From contig JQNW01000002.1 in NCBI GenBank assembly GCA_000761475.1, positions 124,001-188,000 of the forward strand: a DNA stretch of 64,000 nucleotides, given 5' to 3'. Below, one piece after another: positions 10,107-19,012 of this stretch; position 1 is the stretch's first letter, and the number at the start of each line of letters is the position of its first letter. Source of the DNA: Chromohalobacter israelensis. Lineage in GTDB: Bacteria > Pseudomonadota > Gammaproteobacteria > Pseudomonadales > Halomonadaceae. The notes below the pieces were generated by a model. The model did not search any database. It saw only the letters and a program-made list of their open reading frames with translations, and had not been told where the DNA came from. A program made the translations under genes and the position numbers.

Positions 10107-11447
10107 ATGAGCCAGGCCTTCGATGCCGTAGAGCAGCAAGCACGCTTGGAGGCGCGCGTGGCACAGGCCCTGGAATGGGCCAAGCAGTTGGGTGCCGATG
10201 CGTGTGAAGTGGGGGCCAGTGTCGACCAGGGCATCGGTGTCAGCGTGCGCCTGGGCGATGTGGAGAGCGTCGAACTGTCACGCGATCAGGGCATTGCGGT
10301 CACTGTCTATGTCGGGCAGCGCAAGGGTAGCGTGTCGACGTCCGATGACAGTGACGAATCGCTGCGCGCGGCGGTCGAGAAGGCCGTGGCGATCGCCGGG
10401 TATACCGGCGAGGACCCCGCGTCCGGCTTGGCCGATGCGGCGCTGATGGCCACCGATCTGCCGGATCTCGGGGTGCACCATCCCTGGCCGCTGAGCACCG
10501 ATGACGCCATCGAGCTGGCGCTGGCCTGCGAAGCCGCCGGGCGCAATGTCGAGGGCATCACCAACTCCGATGGGGCCAGCCTTTCCAGCGGCGAGGGCGT
10601 TCGCGTCTATGGCAACAGTCACGGCTTTCTGGGCAGCCAGCGCGGCAGCAGGCATTCCTTGTCGTGCATGCTGATCGCCGGCCACGGTGCGGAAATGCAG
10701 CGCGACTATGATTACACCTCGGTGCGCGACCCTGCGGCCATGCTGGCGCCGGAGACGGTGGGACGCAACGCCGCCGACAAGACGCTGGCTCGTCTGGGGG
10801 CGAGTTCGCCGGCCACTGGACGTATGCCGGTGCTGTTCGCGCCGGAGCTGGCCAGCGGCCTGGTGGGCAACTTTTTGAACGCCATTGCCGGAGGGGCGTT
10901 GTACCGCGAGGCTTCCTTCCTCTGCGACCGGCTTGGCGAAAGCGTCTTTCCCGAGTGGTTCACCTTGCGGGAAAAGCCACGGGAATATGGCGCCATGGCC
11001 AGCACGGCCTTCGACAACGATGGCGTGGCCACGCGCGACAACGTTTTCATCGACCGGGGGCGCCTGGCGAGCTACATGCTGTCGGCGTACAGCGCACGGC
11101 GGCTGGGCATGAGCACGACCGGCAATGCCGGCGGTGCACGCAACCTGCGTATCGAGGCACCCCTGATGTCGCGCGAGGCGCTCTTGGCACGCATGGAGCG
11201 CGGTGTGCTGGTCACCGAGCTGATGGGGCAAGGCGTCAATGGCGTGACTGGCGACTATTCACGCGGTGCGGCAGGTTTCTGGGTCGAGAACGGCAAGATT
11301 CAGCATCCCGTCGAAGAATTCACCATCGCGGGGAATCTGCGCGACATGTTCGCCAACCTGGAAGGCGTGGGCAGCGATACCGACACGCGTGGCAGCGTGC
11401 ATACCGGCAGCTGGCTGATCGGTGACATGATGGTCGCCGGCGAGTAA
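10107..11447 (+). CDS. pmbA: Metalloprotease PmbA/TldE
   Basis: The TldE subunit of the TldD/E protease, 446 aa. It lacks the HExxxH motif carried by TldD, as expected for this subunit. Recognisable strings are EGITNSDGASLSSG, GFLGSQRGSRHSLSC and the C-terminal GVNGVTGDYSRGAAGFWVENG. The ATG is preceded by CAGGAG. A 109-bp divergent region separates it from darP. It ends 12 nt before the tail of mgtE, on the opposite strand. Confidence 0.97.
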   Translation: MSQAFDAVEQQARLEARVAQALEWAKQLGADACEVGASVDQGIGVSVRLGDVESVELSRDQGIAVTVYVGQRKGSVSTSDDSDESLRAAVEKAVAIAGYTGEDPASGLADAALMATDLPDLGVHHPWPLSTDDAIELALACEAAGRNVEGITNSDGASLSSGEGVRVYGNSHGFLGSQRGSRHSLSCMLIAGHGAEMQRDYDYTSVRDPAAMLAPETVGRNAADKTLARLGASSPATGRMPVLFAPELASGLVGNFLNAIAGGALYREASFLCDRLGESVFPEWFTLREKPREYGAMASTAFDNDGVATRDNVFIDRGRLASYMLSAYSARRLGMSTTGNAGGARNLRIEAPLMSREALLARMERGVLVTELMGQGVNGVTGDYSRGAAGFWVENGKIQHPVEEFTIAGNLRDMFANLEGVGSDTDTRGSVHTGSWLIGDMMVAGE

Positions 11448-11459
11448 GGCCGGCGTCCC

Positions 11460-12812
11460 TCAGTAGAACGCCGCGGCCAGGCCCAGAAACGCGACGAAGC
11501 CGACCACGTCGGTGATCGTCGTCAGCAATACGCCGCCCGACAGGGCCGGATCGATCTTCAGGCGCTTTAGCAGCACGGGGATCAAGGTGCCGGCCAGGGC
11601 GGCGATGGTGAGGTTGATGACCATCGCCAGGGCGATGATGCCGCCGAGCTTGTAGTCATCGAAACGCACGACGGCGACCAGCGCGACGATCACTGCCCAG
11701 AGCACGCCGTTCATCATGCCCGACAGCATTTCACGCACCAGCAGCCAGCGCACGTTGGCGCCGCCGACATGCCCCAGGGCGATGCCGCGGATCAGTACCG
11801 TCAGCGTCTGCGAGCCGGCAATCCCGCCCATGCTGGAAACGATGGGCATCAATACCGCCAGGGCGGTGATCTGCTGAATGGTCGACTCGAAGATGCCGAT
11901 GGCGAACGACACGATGGTAGCGGCCACCAGGTTGATGCCCAGCCATACCGCGCGTCGACGTCCGGTGCGCCAGGCCGGCGCGAAGGTGTCTTCGTCCTCG
12001 TCGAGACCGGCCATGCTCATGACCTGGTGCTCGGCATCCTCGCGAATCACGTCGACCACGTCGTCGATGGTAATGCGTCCCAGCAAGGCGCCGTCGGTGC
12101 TGACCACCGGTGCCGAGATCAGGTCGAATTTCTCGAACAGGCTCGCGACTTCGGTGTCCGCGGCGGTGGCCTGTATCGTGGGAAAGTCGGTATTCATGAC
12201 CTCGCGCACGAGAATCGACGGGTCGGAAACCAGCAGGAGGTTGAGCGGCAACGTGCCGATCAACTCGTCGCGTCGGGTCACGACCAGCAGGGTGTCCGTG
12301 GAGTCGGGCAGCTTCTCGTGACGGCGCAGGTAACGCAGCACCACGTCCAGGGTGATATCCGGGCGAATGGTGATGGTGTCGGTGTTCATCAAGCCGCCCG
12401 CGGTATCCTCCGGGTAGGAGAGGACGGTCTCGATGCGTTGGCGTTCCTGCGCCTCCATGGCTTGCAGGACTTCGTGGATCACCGTATTGGGCAGGCGCTG
12501 CAGCAGGTCGGCGAGGTCGTCGACATCGAGCCCCTCGGTCGCCGAGACGAGCTGTTCGGCGTCCATGCGGCCCAGGAACTCGCTTTGGATGTCATCGCCC
12601 AGGTATTGCAGTACGTCGCCCTGCAAATCGGCATCGACCAGCTCCCAAAGGACATTCCGCTCGCGCGGTGGCGTCGACTCCAGTAGATGCGCGACATCGA
12701 CCGGTGCCAGGCCACGATTGAGCATGCGCCGAGCCTGATCCAGCGCCCCGCTTTCGAGGGCATCGCTGAGGCGGTCCAGGCGCGGTTGTAAATGCTTGTG
12801 ATTGGGGCTCAT
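11460..12812 (-). CDS. mgtE: Magnesium transporter MgtE
   Basis: A 450-residue Mg2+ channel. It has an N-terminal acidic superhelical domain (ALDQARRMLNRGLAPVDVAHLL), two CBS domains that sense cytosolic Mg2+ (around LSYPEDTAGGLMNTDTITI and VREVMNTDFPTI) and five C-terminal membrane helices including MGGIAGSQTLTVLIRGIALG. Length and architecture are complete. It lies 99 bp downstream of npr on the same strand, but that gap may carry its own promoter and a 13-bp dyad (12895-12907). Confidence 0.96.
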   Translation of the reverse strand: MSPNHKHLQPRLDRLSDALESGALDQARRMLNRGLAPVDVAHLLESTPPRERNVLWELVDADLQGDVLQYLGDDIQSEFLGRMDAEQLVSATEGLDVDDLADLLQRLPNTVIHEVLQAMEAQERQRIETVLSYPEDTAGGLMNTDTITIRPDITLDVVLRYLRRHEKLPDSTDTLLVVTRRDELIGTLPLNLLLVSDPSILVREVMNTDFPTIQATAADTEVASLFEKFDLISAPVVSTDGALLGRITIDDVVDVIREDAEHQVMSMAGLDEDEDTFAPAWRTGRRRAVWLGINLVAATIVSFAIGIFESTIQQITALAVLMPIVSSMGGIAGSQTLTVLIRGIALGHVGGANVRWLLVREMLSGMMNGVLWAVIVALVAVVRFDDYKLGGIIALAMVINLTIAALAGTLIPVLLKRLKIDPALSGGVLLTTITDVVGFVAFLGLAAAFY

Positions 12813-12894
12813 GAGGAATCGGCATCCTTTGTCGATGCTGGGCCAAGGTCGATTCTAGGTCGTGGCGCTATTCTACCATCGCTTCGGGCAGGCG

Positions 12895-12907
12895 CGAACA
12901 CTGTTCG
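12895..12907. repeat. 13-bp perfect dyad between npr and mgtE
   Basis: CGAACA-C-TGTTCG is a perfect 6-1-6 inverted repeat, 5 bp after the npr stop codon and about 80 bp upstream of the mgtE start. It could be an operator for mgtE or the foot of a weak hairpin after npr. It has no T-run, so a terminator role is unlikely. Confidence 0.4.
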
Positions 12908-12911
12908 TTAA

Positions 12912-13187
12912 TCAGGCGTCTTCCTCGAATCGCGACTCGAACAGGTCGGTCAGTGCATCGAGCACCTCTTCGGCGTCCTCGCCATCGGCCTGGACGTCGA
13001 GCTCGGTTCCGCAGGGTGCGGCGAGCATGAGCAACGACATGATGTTGGCAGCGTCCGCTTCGCGTTCGCCGTGAAAAACGCTGACGCGGGCGGCGAAGGG
13101 CTGGCAGCACTGCACCAGCTTGGTGGCTGCGCGGGCATGCAGGCCGCGCTTGTTGGTGAGTTGCAGTCTACGACACGGCATTGCCAT
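12912..13187 (-). CDS. npr: Phosphocarrier protein NPr (nitrogen PTS HPr)
   Basis: A 91-residue HPr-like protein that passes phosphate from EI-Ntr to EIIA-Ntr. The active-site histidine is His17 in NKRGLHARAATKLV. The HARAA form, rather than HARPA, is usual in nitrogen-type HPr. The second site region reads ADAANIMSLLML. It overlaps the rapZ end by 20 bp, indicating translational coupling in the rpoN-type cluster hpf-ptsN-rapZ-npr. Confidence 0.95.
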   Translation of the reverse strand: MAMPCRRLQLTNKRGLHARAATKLVQCCQPFAARVSVFHGEREADAANIMSLLMLAAPCGTELDVQADGEDAEEVLDALTDLFESRFEEDA

Positions 13188-14064
13188 CCTCCGGCAATGC
13201 CGCTTGAACCCCCAGTTCGCGATGGCGCAAACGCACGCCGCTCATCTGTTGGGCGAAATGGTGTGCCAGATCCTCGACCAGGTAGACCGAACGGTGCTGG
13301 CCGCCGGTGCAGCCGACCGCGACGGTCAGGTAGCTGCGATTGCTGGCCAGATAGGCGGGCAGCCAGCGCTCCAGCCAGTGGCGAATGTCATCAGCCATGG
13401 CGCGGACATCGGGGTAGGCCTCGAGAAAGGTGACGATCTGCGCGTCGCGCCCGTCGAACCCGCGTAGCTGGGGATCCCAGTACGGGTTGGGCAGGCATCG
13501 GGCGTCGAACACCATGTCGGCATCCAGCGGCACGCCGCGCTTGTAGCCGAACGACTCGAAGGTCAAGGTCAGATGGCGGCCGCTGTGGCGAGCCACCTGT
13601 TCGGCGATGCGCCCACGCAACTCATGCACCGACAGGCTCGAGGTGTCGATCACCAGGTCCCCGATGTCGCGGATCGGCGCGAGGTAGGTCTGCTCCTGCT
13701 CGATGGCTTCGGCGAGGGTCATTTCGCTGGCGCGCGTCAGCGGGTGGCGGCGGCGCGTCGCTGAATAGCGTTCGAGCAGGATGCGCGAGTCGGCGGTCAG
13801 ATAGACGACCTGGCATTGAATGCCACGCCCGCGTATTTCCTCGAGCAGGACCGGAAAGCGGCGCAGGGCGTCGGGAAGGTTGCGGGCATCGATGCTGACG
13901 GCGATATGAGTGCGCGAGGGCGGTCCTTCGCGCAGCTCATCGATCAGGGGCGCCATGAGGCTGGCGGGCAGGTTGTCGATCGCGTAGTACCCGAGATCCT
14001 CGAGTGCCTGCAAGGCAATGGATTTGCCGGAGCCGGAACGGCCGCTGATGATCACGAGTTGCAT
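13168..14064 (-). CDS. rapZ: RNase adapter protein RapZ
   Basis: A 298-residue P-loop protein. In E. coli it binds the GlmZ/GlmY sRNAs and directs RNase E to GlmZ, setting glucosamine-6-phosphate synthesis for the envelope. The Walker A motif GRSGSGKS is at residues 8-15. The C-terminal RNA-binding half shows FESFGYKRGVPLDADMVFD, RCLPNPYWDP and VAVGCTGGQHRSVYL. Length is normal. Whether GlmZ-like sRNAs exist in this organism cannot be seen here. Confidence 0.97.
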   Translation of the reverse strand: MQLVIISGRSGSGKSIALQALEDLGYYAIDNLPASLMAPLIDELREGPPSRTHIAVSIDARNLPDALRRFPVLLEEIRGRGIQCQVVYLTADSRILLERYSATRRRHPLTRASEMTLAEAIEQEQTYLAPIRDIGDLVIDTSSLSVHELRGRIAEQVARHSGRHLTLTFESFGYKRGVPLDADMVFDARCLPNPYWDPQLRGFDGRDAQIVTFLEAYPDVRAMADDIRHWLERWLPAYLASNRSYLTVAVGCTGGQHRSVYLVEDLAHHFAQQMSGVRLRHRELGVQAALPEDGNAVS

Positions 14065-14091
14065 GGGCGCGCCCCTTGGTTTGCGCCAGCG

Positions 14092-14568
14092 TCAGCTGGC
14101 GCGGGTGTCTTGCTGGCGTATGGCCTCGATCAGGGTATCGTAGAGTTGCCGTTGGGTCTGCGCTTGTCGCAGCCTGCCCCGGATGGCGCTGTCGTTCATG
14201 ATGGCAGCGACCTGGGCGAGCAGCGACAGGTGGGCGTCATCGGCTTCTTCCGGGACCAGCAGCACGAATATCAGGTCGACGGGCTCGCCGTCTATCGCAT
14301 CGAAGTCGATGGGGTCCTGAAGACGCAGAAAACCGGCGATGGGCGCCTTGCAATGCGGGTTGCGCGCATGCGGAATGGCAACGCCATTGCCGATGCCAGT
14401 GCTTCCCAGGCGTTCACGACCGATGAGACGGCCGAAGACCTCCTGGCTGTCGAGGCTAGGCGTATTCTGGGCGATGAAGGTGCTGAAGAATTCCAGCACA
14501 CGCTTCTTGCTCCCCCCGGCAACGCCGAAGAGGGCGCGCTCGGGGGGCAGGATGCTTTCCAGTGTCAT
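14092..14568 (-). CDS. ptsN: PTS IIA-like nitrogen regulatory protein PtsN (EIIA-Ntr)
   Basis: EIIA-Ntr, 158 aa, the last phosphate acceptor of the nitrogen PTS, with regulatory roles in potassium and nitrogen balance. The phosphorylated histidine is His67 in GNGVAIPHARNP. Other family strings are GRLIGRERLGSTGIG and DLIFVLLVPEEADDAHL. I start it at ATG 14566-14568 (MTLESILPPERALFG); the reading frame stays open upstream but would run into hpf. It lies 7 bp after hpf. Confidence 0.96.
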   Translation of the reverse strand: MTLESILPPERALFGVAGGSKKRVLEFFSTFIAQNTPSLDSQEVFGRLIGRERLGSTGIGNGVAIPHARNPHCKAPIAGFLRLQDPIDFDAIDGEPVDLIFVLLVPEEADDAHLSLLAQVAAIMNDSAIRGRLRQAQTQRQLYDTLIEAIRQQDTRAS

Positions 14569-14575
14569 GGCGGAT

Positions 14576-14884
14576 TCAACGGGCACCGGCGCCCTGGGCG
14601 CGTGCCTGCATCTTTTCTTTGTGTTTGACGAGCTGGCGGTCGAGCTTGTCGGTGAGGGCGTCGATGGCAGCGTACATGTCGTCGCTCTGCACATCGGCGT
14701 GCAGGTCGGCGCCTGCGGCATGAAGCGTGCATGCGGCCAAGTGACGTTCCTTTTCGATGGATAACGTGACTTGAACGGTAGTGATGTTGTCGTAATGCCG
14801 TTCCAGACGTGCGAGCTTTTCATTGACGTAGTCGCGCAGGGCATCGGTCAATTCGATGTGATGACCGGTGATATTGACTTGCAT
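14576..14884 (-). CDS. hpf: Ribosome hibernation promoting factor, short form
   Basis: A 102-residue HPF/RaiA family protein. It binds the 30S decoding centre in stationary phase and helps form 100S ribosomes. It starts MQVNITGHHIELTDALRDYV and contains the usual KLDRQLVKHKEK. The short length marks it as the gammaproteobacterial short HPF. A TAGGAG ribosome site lies 7 nt upstream. A possible -10 box (TACAAT on the minus strand, 14917-14922) suggests it may be transcribed apart from rpoN. Confidence 0.95.
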   Translation of the reverse strand: MQVNITGHHIELTDALRDYVNEKLARLERHYDNITTVQVTLSIEKERHLAACTLHAAGADLHADVQSDDMYAAIDALTDKLDRQLVKHKEKMQARAQGAGAR

Positions 14885-14916
14885 GGCACGCTCCTATTCC
14901 ATCGGTTGGCACTTTG

Positions 14917-14922
14917 ATTGTA
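14917..14922 (-). promoter_or_regulatory. Possible -10 box for hpf-ptsN-rapZ-npr
   Basis: Read on the minus strand this is TACAAT, 33 bp upstream of the hpf start. No convincing -35 is found at 16-18 bp, so support is weak. Confidence 0.3.
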
Positions 14923-14964
14923 ACCCTTTTTAGGGCAATGCATAGCCCCGGGCGATGCCTGGGT

Positions 14965-15001
14965 GTCGACGACCGCGGCGAGTCTACGCAGCGGCGTCGA
15001 C
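14965..15001. repeat. Inverted repeat between rpoN and hpf
   Basis: Arms GTCGACG + CCGC and GCGG + CGTCGAC form an 11-bp stem with one bulged A and a 14-nt loop. It lies 20 bp past the rpoN stop and 80 bp before hpf, on the shared minus-strand transcript. There is no T-run. It could mark partial termination or RNA processing between rpoN and the nitrogen PTS genes. Confidence 0.5.
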
Positions 15002-15020
15002 GGGTGCAAACGTTGGGCGT

Positions 15021-16454
15021 TCAGGCCAGGCGCTTGCGTTCGCTGGAGGAGGGGATGCCCATCGCTTCACGATACTTGGCCACCGTGCGGCGTGCGACCT
15101 GAATGCCGTCCTGTGCCAGCAGGTCGACGAGCTTGCTGTCGGACAACGGCTTGCGTGGCGGCTCTTCGCCGATCAGCTTCTTCAGCCGGGCGCGTATCGC
15201 GGTGCTGGAATGGGCGTCGCCTTCGCCGTGGCCGCCGCCCACATGGCTGGAGAAGAAGTATTTCAGCTCGAACACGCCACGTGGGGTATGAATGAATTTC
15301 TGCGTCGTGACACGTGAAATGGTCGATTCGTGCATGTCCACCGCGCCGGCGATATCGGCGAGGATCAACGGTTTCATCGCTTCTTCGCCATGCTCGAGGA
15401 AGTCGAGCTGACGGGCCATGATTTCGCGGCCCACGCGCAACAGGGTGTCGTTACGGCTGGACAGGCTCTTGAGCAGCCACTTGGCTTCCTGCAGGTGCTG
15501 CTTGAGGAAGGTGTTGTCGTCACTCTTGTCGGCCCGCTTGATCAGAGCGGCGTAATCCGGCTGGATGCGGACGCGCGGCAAGGCGTCGGGATTGAGCTCG
15601 ATGCGCCATTCCTGACGAACGCGGCGGGCGATGAGGTCGGGGATGACGTAATCGTTGTCGCTGTCCTCGAAGGCCAGACCGGGGCGCGGGTCGAGCGTGC
15701 GGATAAGGGCGATGATATGGTCGAGTTCCGCCTCTTCGAGACGCAGGCGCCGTTTGAGCAGCTTGCGGTCGTTGCCGGCGAGCGCGTCGAGGAATTGACG
15801 CACCAGGCGCTTGGCCTGGGGAAGCAGCGGCATGTCCTCGGGCAGGGCGCCCAGCTGCAGCAGGAGACATTCGCGCAGATCGCGAGCGGCGACGCCCGTG
15901 GGGTCGAATTGCTGCACGCGCATCATGACCTGCTCGACGTCACCGATCTTGAGGCCGGCCAACCCCTGACCGCGCAGCCCATCGAGAAGCTCCTCGAGCG
16001 ACACGGTAAGGTAGCCATCGGCGCCCACGGCATCGATCAGACTCTCGGCGATCGCATGTTCGCGTGGCGTCATGTCGGTCATGGCCAGTTGCCAGCCCAG
16101 ATGATCGTGAAGGCTGGTGTGCGCCGTGTTGCGCTCGATGTCGGGGCCTTCCTCGCTGCCCCCGCTGCCGTTCAATGAGCCGAGCCCGGCGTCCTGGTAG
16201 GTATCGCTCCAGTCGCTGTCCAGCGGCAGGTCTTCCGGAATTTCGCTGCTCCAGTCGTCGTCCTGCGTCTCGCTGACTTCGCGCTCGTCGAAGTGTTCCT
16301 CGAGTTCCAGCATGGGATTGGCGTCCAGCGCCTGCTGGATCTCCTGACGCAAATCCAGCGTCGAGAGCTGCAAGAGCTGGATCGCTTGCTGCAACTGAGG
16401 CGTCATCGTCAGCTGAGTGCCGACGCGAAGCTGAAGCGTAGGTTTCATGGACAT
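15021..16454 (-). CDS. rpoN: RNA polymerase sigma-54 factor RpoN
   Basis: A 477-residue sigma-54. Region I is glutamine and leucine rich (LTMTPQLQQAIQLLQLS, residues ~16-32). An acidic region II follows (~50-90). The core-binding and helix-turn-helix parts come next, and the C-terminal RpoN box ARRTVAKYRE contacts the -24 element. The start ATG-TCC-ATG gives two choices two codons apart, and the second (16448) gives the common MKPTLQLR start. It is flanked by lptB upstream and hpf downstream, the standard gammaproteobacterial order. Confidence 0.97.
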   Translation of the reverse strand: MSMKPTLQLRVGTQLTMTPQLQQAIQLLQLSTLDLRQEIQQALDANPMLELEEHFDEREVSETQDDDWSSEIPEDLPLDSDWSDTYQDAGLGSLNGSGGSEEGPDIERNTAHTSLHDHLGWQLAMTDMTPREHAIAESLIDAVGADGYLTVSLEELLDGLRGQGLAGLKIGDVEQVMMRVQQFDPTGVAARDLRECLLLQLGALPEDMPLLPQAKRLVRQFLDALAGNDRKLLKRRLRLEEAELDHIIALIRTLDPRPGLAFEDSDNDYVIPDLIARRVRQEWRIELNPDALPRVRIQPDYAALIKRADKSDDNTFLKQHLQEAKWLLKSLSSRNDTLLRVGREIMARQLDFLEHGEEAMKPLILADIAGAVDMHESTISRVTTQKFIHTPRGVFELKYFFSSHVGGGHGEGDAHSSTAIRARLKKLIGEEPPRKPLSDSKLVDLLAQDGIQVARRTVAKYREAMGIPSSSERKRLA

Positions 16455-16578
16455 GGAGAGTCGGTCGTCGCTTCCTGAAACGGTGCCCGTACGTTATCCC
16501 GCAGCGACGTGAGTTGCAAGAATGGAAGCAACAACCATGCCATTTGTATGAGCCAAGCGTGATACCAGTGGCTTGCGT

Positions 16579-17310
16579 TCACAGGCGGAACTCGTGGCCG
16601 AGATAGACGTCGCGCACTTTCTGGTTGGCAAGGATGGCGTCGGCATGCCCTTCGGCAATGATTTGCCCATCGCCGACGATGTAGGCGTTGTCGCAGATGT
16701 CCAGGGTTTCCCGCACGTTGTGGTCGGTGATCAAGACGCCGATGTCGCGGTCGCGGAGCTGGCGGATGATGCCCTTGATTTCGCCCACCGAAATCGGGTC
16801 GACGCCGGCGAAGGGTTCGTCGAGCAGGATGAAGGCGGGCTCGGTGGCCAGCGCGCGGGCGATCTCCACGCGGCGGCGCTCGCCACCGGAGAGGCTCATG
16901 CCGGGGTTGTCGCGGATATGGGTGACGTGAAACTCCTCGAGCAATCGCTCGAGCCGATCCTTGCGGGCGGCCTTGTCGAGATCGCGCCGTGTTTCGAGGA
17001 TGGCCATGATGTTGTCGGCTACCGAGAGCTTGCGGAAGATCGAGGCTTCCTGCGGCAGGTAACCGATACCGGCGCGGGCACGCTCGTGCATGGCCGCGCG
17101 GGAAAGATTGCGTTCATCGATGTGAACGCTTCCCGCGTCGGCGCCCACCAGGCCGACGATCATGTAGAACGAGGTGGTCTTGCCGGCGCCATTGGGGCCG
17201 AGAAGGCCGACGATGCTGCCCTGGCGAATGGTCAGGCTGATGTCGTGGACCACGCGGCGGCCCTTGTAACTCTTGGCCAGGTTGGCGGCACTCAGGGTCT
17301 TCATGGGCAT
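16579..17310 (-). CDS. lptB: LPS export ABC transporter ATPase LptB
   Basis: The cytoplasmic ATPase (243 aa) that powers LPS extraction by LptFG. Walker A is GPNGAGKTT (residues ~38-46), the signature is [15 protein letters not shown], and Walker B is [13 protein letters not shown]. The Q-loop is seen in [15 protein letters not shown]. It lies downstream of lptC and lptA on the same strand, so the three export genes are adjacent. MKTLS at residue 3 is an alternative start. Confidence 0.97.
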   Translation of the reverse strand: MPMKTLSAANLAKSYKGRRVVHDISLTIRQGSIVGLLGPNGAGKTTSFYMIVGLVGADAGSVHIDERNLSRAAMHERARAGIGYLPQEASIFRKLSVADNIMAILETRRDLDKAARKDRLERLLEEFHVTHIRDNPGMSLSGGERRRVEIARALATEPAFILLDEPFAGVDPISVGEIKGIIRQLRDRDIGVLITDHNVRETLDICDNAYIVGDGQIIAEGHADAILANQKVRDVYLGHEFRL

Positions 17311-17347
17311 CGCATCCAGGGCGTTGGTGAACGAAAGGTCGAGGGTG

Positions 17348-17872
17348 TCATTGGTCGTTGCGCGGGGTCAGCGTCATGCGCACGCGCTGATCGCCTTCAC
17401 CGTCGTCGTCGGAGCGCGCCTGGACCTGGCGGCGGTCGAGGAAATACTCGACATAGGCACCGTTGAAGGTGTCTCCGCCCTGGTGAAGCTGAGCGCGATC
17501 GATGAGTTCGACGCGGCGTTCGCCGGCATGATAGATCACGGTGTCGCCCCAGCCCTTGGCCACCGGCTCGTCCGGTGAAGGCTTCTGCTCGAGATAGGCG
17601 CGCTCGCTACCGCTGCCGTGGGCGGTGACGGTGGAGACCTCGCCCTGCGCGTTGCGCTCGATCTCCACGCGTGCCGCGGTCAGGCGCATGCTGCCCTGCT
17701 GCATGTCGACATCGCCGGTGTAGACTGCGGTGCCGGCGTTATCGTCGAGATCGAGCTGGTCGGCGGCGATCTCGATGGGCTGGCTGGCATCGCTTTCCAG
17801 CGCCAGGGCCGCGTGACTGGCCAGGCCCAGTGCCGCGCATGCCAGCGCGACCGTCAAGGTTCGTGTCATCAT
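17348..17872 (-). CDS. lptA: LPS transport periplasmic protein LptA
   Basis: A 174-residue periplasmic OstA-domain protein forming the LPS bridge between LptC and LptD. A signal peptide is visible ([23 protein letters not shown]). The mature part begins with [32 protein letters not shown], typical of the jelly-roll repeat. The start overlaps the lptC stop by 4 bp. Two adjacent ATGs make a one-codon uncertainty. Confidence 0.95.
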   Translation of the reverse strand: MMTRTLTVALACAALGLASHAALALESDASQPIEIAADQLDLDDNAGTAVYTGDVDMQQGSMRLTAARVEIERNAQGEVSTVTAHGSGSERAYLEQKPSPDEPVAKGWGDTVIYHAGERRVELIDRAQLHQGGDTFNGAYVEYFLDRRQVQARSDDDGEGDQRVRMTLTPRNDQ

Positions 17873-18456
17873 GTGTCGTCCTCGGCAATCTGTGGGTGGT
17901 GGCCTTGCACGTCGCCGGTCAGGCGCGCACGGTCGGTATCGAGCCAGGCGTCGAAGCGATTGCCGCGCACGCGTTGTTCATGCTGCCGCAACACGGCGTC
18001 GCTGTCACTCCAGGCATGGGCCTCGCTGGCCTGGTAATGCAGGACATCGGTGTTGAGCCGCCAGCCTTGTTCGGGCTGCACGAGCTGGGCATTGCCGGTC
18101 AGGGTCAGCAGATCGCGTTGCGCTCCCAGCCGTCCCTTGTCGCCGGTGATGTCCCATTGGCGGCCGTCTGCGTCGCGTATTTTGGCCACGGGCGACGCGG
18201 CACGAATGATATCGTCCTTGGGCGTGTGGACCAGGCGCGGCGACGTGAGCGTCTGGTGCGGGATGCCTTGTGCATCGAAGCGCGTCATGGTCACGCCTTC
18301 GAGGTAATAATCCGGCTCCCCGGCATCGTCGCTGGGCACGGGGCCGGGCGTGGTGGCGTTGCGCTGTTCGACGATGGCCAGACCGATGCCCAGCACGACC
18401 AGAATCAGCAGCAGCGCGAAGCGCGTCCATTTGCGAGAAGAGAAGAACGTCGGCAT
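17869..18456 (-). CDS. lptC: LPS export system protein LptC
   Basis: A bitopic inner-membrane protein of 195 aa that receives LPS from LptB2FG and hands it to LptA. It has a single N-terminal membrane segment ([17 protein letters not shown]) and a periplasmic domain with the family pattern [18 protein letters not shown] start it at ATG 18454-18456 ([13 protein letters not shown]), just after kdsC. The frame is open far upstream, but that is kdsC coding sequence. Confidence 0.93.
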   Translation of the reverse strand: MPTFFSSRKWTRFALLLILVVLGIGLAIVEQRNATTPGPVPSDDAGEPDYYLEGVTMTRFDAQGIPHQTLTSPRLVHTPKDDIIRAASPVAKIRDADGRQWDITGDKGRLGAQRDLLTLTGNAQLVQPEQGWRLNTDVLHYQASEAHAWSDSDAVLRQHEQRVRGNRFDAWLDTDRARLTGDVQGHHPQIAEDDT

Positions 18457-18460
18457 GGCG

Positions 18461-19003
18461 TCACTCCAGGACGTCGAGATACGGCGCCAGGCTGGCATCC
18501 CAGTTCCCCTGGCTGGCCAGCAGTGCGTCGCAGATCTCGCGCACGGCGCCCTGGCCACCCGGGCGGCTGGGCACCCAGTCGGCATGCTCGCGCACGTATG
18601 CGGGGGCATTGAGGACGCTCAGTCCCAGACCGGCGGCACGGATGGCGGCCAGGTCCGGGAGGTCGTCGCCGCAGTAGGCGACGTCGGCCAGGGGCAGGCC
18701 GAGAGCCTCGCACAGGGCGCGCAGCGCGATCAGCTTGTCCTCGCGTCCCTGATGGACGTGGGCAATGCCGAGCGCCTCGGCACGGCGCGTGACCATGGGC
18801 GACTCGCGCCCCGTGATCAAGGCCACCTGGACGCCGCTTCGTTGCAGCATCTTGATGCCCAGGCCGTCGAGGATGTTGAAGCTCTTGGTCTCCTGGCCGT
18901 CGCTGTGAAAGTGGAGCGTGCCGTCGGTGAGCACGCCGTCCACATCCAGGGCCAGCAAGCGGATGCGGCGCGCCTTGTCTTGCCATTCGCTGGATCGTGT
19001 CAT
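18461..19003 (-). CDS. kdsC: 3-deoxy-D-manno-octulosonate 8-phosphate phosphatase KdsC
   Basis: A HAD-superfamily phosphatase (180 aa) that makes Kdo from Kdo-8-P for the LPS inner core. The nucleophile and acid pair are Asp20 and Asp22 in [13 protein letters not shown]. Motif II is seen in VALITGRES and motif III/IV in [14 protein letters not shown]. It is a C0-type, capless HAD protein of normal size. It lies between kdsD and lptC, spaced 9 bp and 4 bp from them. Confidence 0.96.
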   Translation of the reverse strand: MTRSSEWQDKARRIRLLALDVDGVLTDGTLHFHSDGQETKSFNILDGLGIKMLQRSGVQVALITGRESPMVTRRAEALGIAHVHQGREDKLIALRALCEALGLPLADVAYCGDDLPDLAAIRAAGLGLSVLNAPAYVREHADWVPSRPGGQGAVREICDALLASQGNWDASLAPYLDVLE

Positions 19004-19012
19004 GGACTCTCC

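Noticed and set aside
14901-14925. Sigma-54-like -24/-12 element (TTGGCAC...TTGTA) near hpf and rpoN
   Set aside because: It is on the plus strand, pointing into antisense of rpoN, and the -12 GC is GT. Probably chance.
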